A stretch of 64,000 bases of DNA, taken from contig VGFA01000008.1 of NCBI GenBank assembly GCA_016869025.1, positions 1-64,000 on the forward strand, read 5' to 3'. The translations under genes and the position numbers were made by a program. This document shows, one piece after another, positions 53,048-59,510 of the stretch (position 1 is its first letter; every line of letters begins with the position of its first letter). Below the pieces are notes generated by a model. The model was not told the origin of the DNA and did not search any database. It was given only the letters and a program-made list of their open reading frames with translations. The DNA comes from Armatimonadota bacterium (GTDB lineage Bacteria > Sysuimicrobiota > Sysuimicrobiia > Sysuimicrobiales > Humicultoraceae).

Positions 53048-54448
53048 GTGAAGCCGAATCCTTACGATCTCGTGGTCATCGGCGGCGGTCCGGCCGGGTA
53101 CGTCGGCGCGATTCGGGCAGCACAACTGGGGATGCGCACAGCGGTTGTTGAGCGCCACAAGCTGGGCGGCGTCTGCCTGCACTACGGCTGCGTACCCACC
53201 AAGGTGCTGCTGCACACCGCGGAGCTGGTTGAGAAACTGAAGAAGGCCCAGACCCTGGGCATCGAGACCGGGCCGGTGCGCGTGGACTACGCACGCCTGC
53301 AGAAGCGCAAGGCAACCGTGGTGGAAGGCCTGCACAAGGGCGTTCAATACCTGATGCGGAAGCACAAGATTGACGTCCTTGAGGGCACCGGCGCACTGCT
53401 GGGCCGTACCCGTATCGGCGTTGCGCTCTCTGACGGGTCCGAGACCGAGCTGGAGGCCAGGCACACGCTCCTGGCGACCGGGTCCGCGCCCAGGAGTATT
53501 CCTGGGATCGTTCTGGACAACGAGCGCGTGCTCGACAGCACCGGCGCGCTGGCGCTCACGGAGGTGCCGAAGACGATCGCGATCCTCGGCGCCGGTGCAA
53601 TCGGCGTGGAGTTCGCCAGCCTGTTTGCCGCGCTGGGCAGCGAGGTCACCCTGATCGAGCTTCTGCCGACCCTGCTACCCCTCGAGGACCCCGAGATAGG
53701 ACGGACAATGGAACGCCTGTTCGCGCGGAGGGGAATGAAGATCTACACGGGCACCACTGCCAGTGGCGTTGTCCGCTCCGGCAGTGGGCTGGCCATCACG
53801 CTGAACCGCGGAGGCGAGACAATAGGCGTGGAGGCCGACTACCTGCTCGTGGCGGTGGGCCGGGGTCCGGTCACGGATGGCCTGGGGTTGGAGACGGCAG
53901 GCGTCGAGACGCAGAAGGGCGCCGTTGTGGTGGACGCCCAACTGCGCACCTCCGTGCCCGAGATGTACGCCGTGGGTGACGTCATCGCCCGCCCGTTCCG
54001 GCTGGCGCACGTTGCCTCCGACGAGGCGATCCACGCGGTCGAGACGATCGCAGGTGTCGAAAGCAGGTCCATAGATTACCAGGCGGTCCCGCGGCCCACG
54101 TTCTCTATCCCACAGGTGGCCTCGATGGGGCTCTCCGAGCAGCAGGCGCTGGAGGCCGGACATGAGGTGAAGGTGGGGCGATTCGCCTTCCAGGCCAACA
54201 GCAAGGCGACGATCGAGGGCGAGCGCGACGGTTTCGTGAAGGCAGTGACAGACCATCGTACCGGCGAGATCCTGGGCATACACATGCTGGGCCCCGCGGT
54301 CACGGAACTCCTGGCGGAAGGGGTACTTGCGAGGTACCTGGAGGGAACGGTTGTGGAACTGGGCGGCGCGGTCCATGCGCACCCCACGCTCTCAGAGACA
54401 CTGAAGGAGGCGGCGCTGGACGCGTTGGCAAAGGGGGTCCATGGTTGA
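53048..54448 (+). CDS. lpd: Dihydrolipoamide dehydrogenase (E3)
   Basis: A 466-aa flavoprotein that reoxidises E2 lipoate with NAD+. The FAD motif is VIGGGPAGYVGAIRAAQLG and the redox-active disulphide is GGVCLHYGCVPTK (CxxxxC). The NAD motif is ILGAGAIGVEFASLFAALG. The C-terminal catalytic His-Glu pair is in VHAHPTLSETLKEA. GTG start. It overlaps lipA by 4 bases, so lipoate synthesis and lipoate reoxidation are coupled, while E1/E2 are 13 kb away. Confidence 0.95.
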   Translation: MKPNPYDLVVIGGGPAGYVGAIRAAQLGMRTAVVERHKLGGVCLHYGCVPTKVLLHTAELVEKLKKAQTLGIETGPVRVDYARLQKRKATVVEGLHKGVQYLMRKHKIDVLEGTGALLGRTRIGVALSDGSETELEARHTLLATGSAPRSIPGIVLDNERVLDSTGALALTEVPKTIAILGAGAIGVEFASLFAALGSEVTLIELLPTLLPLEDPEIGRTMERLFARRGMKIYTGTTASGVVRSGSGLAITLNRGGETIGVEADYLLVAVGRGPVTDGLGLETAGVETQKGAVVVDAQLRTSVPEMYAVGDVIARPFRLAHVASDEAIHAVETIAGVESRSIDYQAVPRPTFSIPQVASMGLSEQQALEAGHEVKVGRFAFQANSKATIEGERDGFVKAVTDHRTGEILGIHMLGPAVTELLAEGVLARYLEGTVVELGGAVHAHPTLSETLKEAALDALAKGVHG

Positions 54449-55365
54449 GCCGGATCATGATGACCGACGGTAGCCGGCGCCCACCTTGGCTGAAGGTCCG
54501 CCTGCCGGGAGGCGAGAATTACGCCGACCTGGCCCGGATCATGCGGCGCCGAGGGATGCATACCGTCTGCGAGGAGGCCCGGTGCCCCAACATCGGCGAG
54601 TGCTGGGAACGCCGGACCGCCACGTTCCTCATTCTCGGTGACACGTGCACCAGGCGTTGCTGGTACTGCGCGGTTGCCCACGGAAGGCCCGGTGCGCCGG
54701 ATGAGGGCGAGCCCGCGCGGGTCGCCGACGCGGCAGCCGCAATGGGCCTGCGGCATGCGGTCGTGACCTCGGTGAACCGGGATGACCTGAAGGACGGCGG
54801 TGCAGGCACCTACGCCGCGACGATCCGCGCCATTCGCCGAGAACTCCCCGGCTGCACCGTGGAAGTGCTCGTGCCGGACTTCAAGGGCGACCCCGAGGCG
54901 TTGCGCGCGGTTCTGGAGGCCGGCCCGGAGATCCTGGGGCACAATCTGGAGGCCGTACGCAGGGTTTTCGCGAGCGTGCGGCCAGGCGGCAACTACGACC
55001 GGTCCCTCGAGCTGCTCCGCCGGTGCAAGGAGTGGGGGTACAACCCGTTCACCAAGAGCGGCATCATCGTTGGCATGGGAGAAACCGAGGACGAGCTCCT
55101 GGATGCAATGGACGATCTGCGCTCGGTGGACTGCGACGTGCTGACGCTGGGGCAGTACCTGCGGCCGGGAGGCGACTTCCTGCCGATTGCCCGCTACTAC
55201 GCTCCCGAGGAGTTCGCTGAGCTGCGCGATGAGGGCCTTCGTCGCGGGTTCAGGTACGTGGAGGCAGGTCCGCTCGTGCGTTCTTCCTACAGGGCCGACG
55301 CGCAGGCGCAGGCGGTGCGCGCTTACAACGCGCCGCCACTGGCGGCAGGAGGATTCCCGAGGTGA
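54445..55365 (+). CDS. lipA: Lipoyl synthase
   Basis: Radical-SAM enzyme that inserts two sulphurs into octanoyl groups on E2 proteins, 306 aa. The auxiliary cluster cysteines are CEEARCPNIGEC and the radical-SAM cluster is CTRRCWYC. The C-terminal RSSYRA serine ligates the auxiliary cluster. TTG 54445 overlaps the lpd stop with GGGGG upstream; ATG 54457 or 54460 are close alternatives. Nfu, encoded at 59169, is known in E. coli to rebuild the LipA auxiliary cluster, giving a functional link to this neighbourhood. Confidence 0.95.
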   Translation: MSRIMMTDGSRRPPWLKVRLPGGENYADLARIMRRRGMHTVCEEARCPNIGECWERRTATFLILGDTCTRRCWYCAVAHGRPGAPDEGEPARVADAAAAMGLRHAVVTSVNRDDLKDGGAGTYAATIRAIRRELPGCTVEVLVPDFKGDPEALRAVLEAGPEILGHNLEAVRRVFASVRPGGNYDRSLELLRRCKEWGYNPFTKSGIIVGMGETEDELLDAMDDLRSVDCDVLTLGQYLRPGGDFLPIARYYAPEEFAELRDEGLRRGFRYVEAGPLVRSSYRADAQAQAVRAYNAPPLAAGGFPR

Positions 55366-56540
55366 GCGAGCCGGCCTCGGCGCCGCTGCTGAGCAGGGAG
55401 CAGCTCGCCCGCTACTCCCGGCAGATGATCCTCGAGGAGTTGGGGGTCACCGGCCAGCGCCGCCTGCTCGACAGCAAGGTCCTGGTCGTGGGCGCGGGCG
55501 GGCTGGGCTCGCCGGTGGCGCTCTACCTTGCCGCGGCCGGGGTGGGCACCCTCGGGATCGTGGACGGTGACCGGGTGGACGCCTCCAACCTGCACCGGCA
55601 GCTTCTCCACCGCACGCGCGATCTCGGCAGTCCCAAGACCGAATCCGCAGCGCAAACCCTCGGGGAGATCAACCCAGGCATCACCGTGGTGACGTTCCCG
55701 ACGGTGCTCTCCTCGGCCAACGCCCTCGAGATCATCGGCCAGTTTGACGTGGTGGTCAACGGCAGCGACAACTTCCCCACGCGCTACCTGGTCAACGACG
55801 CGTGCGTGCTGCTCCGCAGGCCGCTTGTGGACGCCAGCGTCTTGAGGTGGGAGGGTCAGGCAACGGTGTACCTACCCGGGCGTGGCTGCTACCGCTGCCT
55901 GTTCCCCGCGCCGCCTCCTCCGGGCTCGGTACCCTCCTGCGCCGAGGCCGGCGTCGTCGGCGCTGTGGCCGGGCACATGGGCACCATCCAGGCGATCGAG
56001 ACTGTGAAGCTGCTGCTCGGTGCCGGTGAGAGCCTGGCCAACCGCCTGCTGCTGGTGGACGCGCTCGCAGGCGAGACGCGCGCCGTCCGATGGAGCCGGA
56101 ATCCGGAATGCCCTGTCTGTGGAGATCACCCGACCATCACGGCACTGATTGACTACGAGGAGTTCTGCGGCTTGCCTGGCCGGCCGCACGCACAGACCAC
56201 TGACGCCGCCCCTGGTCCGATCGCCGAAGTGGACCCACACGAGGCAAATATCATGCTCGAGCAGGGAGCCCAGCTGATAGATGTCCGCGAGCCCTGGGAG
56301 TGGGCGTCTTCCCGCATACCTGGCGCCAGGCTCATTCCTGTGGCAGAGGTACCCAGGCGGGCCTCGGAGATAGATCCGAACCGGCCCGTGATCGTGCAGT
56401 GTTCGGTTGGCAGTCGCAGCACCGGGGTGGTCGAGGTACTCCGCAAGGCAGGCTACACCCGCGTCTACAACCTGGCAGGCGGGATCATCGCGTGGGCGAA
56501 TCTCGGCCTGCCCACCGAGACCGGCTCAGGGCAAAGGTAG
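55362..56540 (+). CDS. moeZ: MoeZ/ThiF-type adenylyltransferase with rhodanese domain
   Basis: A 392-aa fusion. An E1-like domain (about 1-250) has the ATP motif VVGAGGLGSPVALYLAAAGVG, the RQLLH arginine region and zinc cysteines (CYRC and CPVC). A C-terminal rhodanese domain (about 285-385) has the persulphide cysteine in VQCSVGSRS. It adenylates the C-terminal glycine of ubiquitin-like sulphur carriers and transfers sulphur for molybdopterin, thiamine or cysteine synthesis. It overlaps the lipA stop by 4 bases. The Mo enzyme at 51939 is a plausible beneficiary. Confidence 0.92.
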   Translation: MSEPASAPLLSREQLARYSRQMILEELGVTGQRRLLDSKVLVVGAGGLGSPVALYLAAAGVGTLGIVDGDRVDASNLHRQLLHRTRDLGSPKTESAAQTLGEINPGITVVTFPTVLSSANALEIIGQFDVVVNGSDNFPTRYLVNDACVLLRRPLVDASVLRWEGQATVYLPGRGCYRCLFPAPPPPGSVPSCAEAGVVGAVAGHMGTIQAIETVKLLLGAGESLANRLLLVDALAGETRAVRWSRNPECPVCGDHPTITALIDYEEFCGLPGRPHAQTTDAAPGPIAEVDPHEANIMLEQGAQLIDVREPWEWASSRIPGARLIPVAEVPRRASEIDPNRPVIVQCSVGSRSTGVVEVLRKAGYTRVYNLAGGIIAWANLGLPTETGSGQR

Positions 56541-56563
56541 TCCGGGCCGAGGGCGGCTGCACG

Positions 56564-57592
56564 ATGCGACAGGCGATTCTTCGAGCGCCACGAGTGCTTG
56601 ACCTGATCGAGACGGCCGTGCCATCTCCCGGCCCGGGCGAGGTGGTCGTGCGCGTAAGGGCTGCGCTGACCTGCGGCACCGATCTTAAGACCTACCGGCG
56701 CGGGCATCCCCGGGTTGCCTTTGGGCCCTTTGGCCACGAAGCGGCCGGGGACATCGCCGCCGTGGGCGACGATGTCGAGGGGTTCTCGGTCGGACAGCCG
56801 GTGGCTTTCGTGCACACCGCCGGGTGCGGACGGTGCGAGCCGTGCCGGCACGGGCGCGAAAACCTGTGCGCGACACTCTTCGATGAAATCGCGCTCGGGG
56901 CCTACGGCGACTTCCTGCGCCTGCCGGCGCGCATCGTGAGCCGGCACATCTTTCCGAAGCCGCAGAACCTGTCCTACCTTGAGGCAGCGTTCCTTGAACC
57001 GCTGGCCTGCGTCGTTCATGCCTGGGAGCGACTCGTCCCGGCCGCCGGTGCGTCGGTGGCCGTGATTGGCCTGGGGCCGATCGGCCTCCTGCACATCCAT
57101 GAGGCGCGGCGCCGCGGGCACGAGGTGATCGCGGTTGGGCGCAGGAGGGCAGGGCTGGCGCTTGCCGAGCAGGCAGGGGCCGGACATACATTGGATTCAT
57201 CCACGACCGAGATCGGGCAGGCGCTGCGCACCCTCACGGGCGGAGGCCCCGACCTGGTCATCGAGTGCACCGGATCTCCCGATGTCTGGAACGCGGCGCC
57301 TGAATGGGCTGCGCCTGGAGGCCGCGTCCTGCTCTTCGGCGGGCTTCCGGGCGAAAGCCGGGTGGCGTTCGATGCTACGCGCCTTCACTATGGAGAGGTG
57401 GATCTCGTCAGTGCCTTCCACTACAGCACCGCGAACGTCCGGCAGGCGCTTCATCTGCTGGCCACCGGCGCGGTGAGGCCATTTGACATGATCACCGGCG
57501 CCCGGCCCTTGGGCGCCATCGGCGAGGTCTTTGAAGACCTGGACCGCGGGGTCGGGACCAAGTACGCAGTCCTGCCCGGGGGCGAGGCGTGA
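56564..57592 (+). CDS. Zinc-type alcohol/polyol dehydrogenase (MDR family) 1
   Basis: A 342-aa medium-chain dehydrogenase. Catalytic zinc ligands are Cys in LTCGTDLKTY and His-Glu in GPFGHEAAGDI. Structural zinc cysteines are in GCGRCEPCRHGRENLC. The Rossmann motif is VIGLGPIGLLHIHEA. It resembles sorbitol/threonine/galactitol dehydrogenases. ATG 56564 begins at the family N-terminus; the frame is open to 56300 inside moeZ. Its stop lies in a 17-bp tandem duplication shared with the next gene start. Confidence 0.9.
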   Translation: MRQAILRAPRVLDLIETAVPSPGPGEVVVRVRAALTCGTDLKTYRRGHPRVAFGPFGHEAAGDIAAVGDDVEGFSVGQPVAFVHTAGCGRCEPCRHGRENLCATLFDEIALGAYGDFLRLPARIVSRHIFPKPQNLSYLEAAFLEPLACVVHAWERLVPAAGASVAVIGLGPIGLLHIHEARRRGHEVIAVGRRRAGLALAEQAGAGHTLDSSTTEIGQALRTLTGGGPDLVIECTGSPDVWNAAPEWAAPGGRVLLFGGLPGESRVAFDATRLHYGEVDLVSAFHYSTANVRQALHLLATGAVRPFDMITGARPLGAIGEVFEDLDRGVGTKYAVLPGGEA

Positions 57593-57613
57593 CGATGGGC
57601 GAGGCGTGACGAT
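57580..57613 (+). repeat. 17-bp tandem duplication at the junction of two dehydrogenase genes
   Basis: GGGCGAGGCGTGACGAT occurs at 57580-57596 and again, exactly, at 57597-57613. It spans the stop of the first gene and the start of the second. The first copy contains GTGA (57589-57592), but reading from that GTG now meets TGA after six codons, so the second gene must start in the second copy. Confidence 0.95.
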
Positions 57614-58646
57614 GGGCCCTCCGGCGACCGCGCTCGCCGCGGTCTTCTACGGACCCGGGGACCTGCGGCTTGAGGAGGTGGCGGTTCCACAACCCGGCCC
57701 CGGCGAGTTGCTGATCCGCATCACCGCGTGCGGGCTGTGCACCGGCGAGATCATGGACTGGTACATTGCCCGCAAGGCCCCGGTGCCCCTGGGCCACGAG
57801 CCGGTGGGCGTGGTGGTTGAGGCCGGTTCTGGAACCGCGTTTCGCCCGGGCGAGCGGGTCTTCGTGCACCACCACGCACCCTGCATGTCCTGCCGGGCCT
57901 GCCAGCGTGGGGATCACGTGCACTGTCCGGCCTGGGCAGCCCGGCGTCTGATACCCGGCGGTCTGGCGACATATGCGCTGGCCCAGGCCCCAGCGGTTGC
58001 GGCCGACACCCTGCGCCTGCCGCAGGAACTGTCCGACGATGCCGCCACCTTCGTGGAGCCGCTTGCTACGGTGGTCAAGTCCGTACGTCGCGCCAGGATC
58101 CGGGATGGCGATCGCGTTCTCGTGATAGGTATGGGCGTGATGGGTCTTCTGCACCTGTTGGCCCTGCGCGAGATCGCGGCGCCCTCGGTGCTCATCGGCG
58201 CCGACCTGCTTCCGGCGCGGGCGGCGATCGCGGCCCGGTACGCCGACGTGGTGGCCGACATCTCGTGGCAGCGCCTGGGCGATGTGGTGCGCGAGTCAAC
58301 CGCCGGCGAGGGCGCGGACGTTGCGATAGTGGGCCCTGGCACGGTTGAGGCGTTGGAGGCCGGCTGCAGCAGTCTGGCAGAGGGAGGGACCCTGGTGGTC
58401 TTCGCTCCCACGCCGCCGGAGGCACGATGGCCACTGCCGGTCCACGACCTCTACTTCAAGGAGATCACGATCACGCCGGCCTACTCCGCCGGGCCGGAGG
58501 AGACGCGCGAGGCGCTGCGTTTGCTGGTGGCCGGCTTGCCGGTTGAACCCCTCGTGACGCACCGCCTCCCGCTTTCGGAAGCCGATAGAGGGTACCGTTT
58601 GCTGCGGGAGGCCGGAGAAGCCCTGAAGGTGGTGGTGCGGCCGTGA
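57612..58646 (+). CDS. Zinc-type alcohol dehydrogenase (MDR family) 2
   Basis: A 344-aa paralogue-like MDR enzyme. Zinc ligands are Cys in ITACGLCTGEI and His-Glu in PLGHEPVGVV. Structural cysteines are CMSCRACQRGDHVHC, and the Rossmann motif is VIGMGVMGLLHLLAL. The start is ATG 57612 or GTG 57606, both in the second duplication copy. It ends as GTGA overlapped with the cupin gene. The adjacent pair plus cupin suggests a small polyol or sugar oxidation pathway, substrate unknown. Confidence 0.9.
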   Translation: MGPPATALAAVFYGPGDLRLEEVAVPQPGPGELLIRITACGLCTGEIMDWYIARKAPVPLGHEPVGVVVEAGSGTAFRPGERVFVHHHAPCMSCRACQRGDHVHCPAWAARRLIPGGLATYALAQAPAVAADTLRLPQELSDDAATFVEPLATVVKSVRRARIRDGDRVLVIGMGVMGLLHLLALREIAAPSVLIGADLLPARAAIAARYADVVADISWQRLGDVVRESTAGEGADVAIVGPGTVEALEAGCSSLAEGGTLVVFAPTPPEARWPLPVHDLYFKEITITPAYSAGPEETREALRLLVAGLPVEPLVTHRLPLSEADRGYRLLREAGEALKVVVRP

Positions 58647-59128
58647 AGCCGCTGATCGCGCGCTTCGATCCTGCGCGGTTCCGCTGGAAGGGGTTTCCCT
58701 CGGTTCCCTACAAGGCCACCACGCGCGGACCGCTGGCCTGGCGCGGGGTCGAGCGGTTCGTGCTGGTGGGCGGAAAAGACGAGCCCACGGCGTTCGAACT
58801 GCGGTACTTCGAGATTGCCCCGGGCGGCCATTCGTCACTCGAGCAGCACCGCCACGCGCACGCGGTGCTCGTACTGCGCGGCCGGGGCAGAGTGCGCATC
58901 GGCAGCACGGAGCACAGGGTTGGAGCCATGGACTTCATCCTTATACCTCCTGGGACACCACACCAGTTTCGAGCAGGCAGGGAACCTTTTGGGTTCCTCT
59001 GTCCGGTGGATGCGGTACGCGATCGGCCCAGGCCTGTGCGCACGCAGATTCCTAAGGCGACGGCTACGAAGCGTGCCCCAAAGGCGCGCCCCAAGACGCC
59101 TTGCGCGGCCGGCCGCGCGCCGCTATGA
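58643..59128 (+). CDS. Cupin-domain protein
   Basis: A 161-aa single-domain cupin. Metal ligands are in HSSLEQHRHAHAVLVLRGRG (motif 1: His, His, Glu-equivalent) and PPGTPHQFR (motif 2 His). The C-terminal 40 residues are basic and Pro/Ala/Lys-rich (KATATKRAPKARPKT). GTG 58643 overlaps the dehydrogenase stop as GTGA. It could be an isomerase, dioxygenase or ligand-binding partner of the two dehydrogenases. Confidence 0.85.
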   Translation: MKPLIARFDPARFRWKGFPSVPYKATTRGPLAWRGVERFVLVGGKDEPTAFELRYFEIAPGGHSSLEQHRHAHAVLVLRGRGRVRIGSTEHRVGAMDFILIPPGTPHQFRAGREPFGFLCPVDAVRDRPRPVRTQIPKATATKRAPKARPKTPCAAGRAPL

Positions 59129-59168
59129 TTAGTAAGTACACTCGTCAACAATGCCCCCGGAGGCAGTC

Positions 59169-59432
59169 ATGACAGATCAGGCGAGCACTGAGCAGCCCGA
59201 CCAGAGCCTGCAGAGCAGGGTGGAGCGTGTGCTTGACACCATCCGGCCCTACATCCAGGGCGACGGCGGCGACATCGAGTTGGTGGGCGTAGCCGACGGC
59301 ATCGTGCAGGTGCGCCTGGTGGGCGCGTGCGTTGGGTGCATGCACGCGATGATGACCCTACAGTCAGGGATCGAGCGGATGGTGAAGCAGGAGATCCCGG
59401 AGATCCGTGGGGTGGAAGCGGTTCCCTTCTAG
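59169..59432 (+). CDS. nfu: NifU C-terminal-domain (Nfu) Fe-S carrier
   Basis: An 87-aa protein consisting of one NifU C-domain. It has LDTIRPYIQGDGGDIELVGVADGIVQVRLVGACVGC, with the CxxC (ACVGCMHA, about residues 53-60) that binds a bridging [4Fe-4S] cluster in a dimer. It delivers clusters to apo-proteins such as LipA. CGGAGG lies 5 nt upstream of ATG 59169; an upstream ATG at 59151 is less likely. The matching Nfu N-domain is a separate gene at 36990. An intrinsic terminator follows. Confidence 0.95.
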   Translation: MTDQASTEQPDQSLQSRVERVLDTIRPYIQGDGGDIELVGVADGIVQVRLVGACVGCMHAMMTLQSGIERMVKQEIPEIRGVEAVPF

Positions 59433-59457
59433 CCGGTCTTTGGACTACTCGAACGGG

Positions 59458-59487
59458 CCCCCCATGGAAAGCATGCGGGGGTCTTTT
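59458..59487 (+). terminator. Rho-independent terminator after nfu
   Basis: CCCCCCATG (59458-59466), a 5-nt loop GAAAG, and CATGCGGGGG (59472-59481, one bulged C) form a GC-rich hairpin followed by TCTTTT. It separates the nfu unit from rtcB. Confidence 0.8.
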
Positions 59488-59510
59488 CGTGCGGCGGCAG
59501 GTGAGGGACC

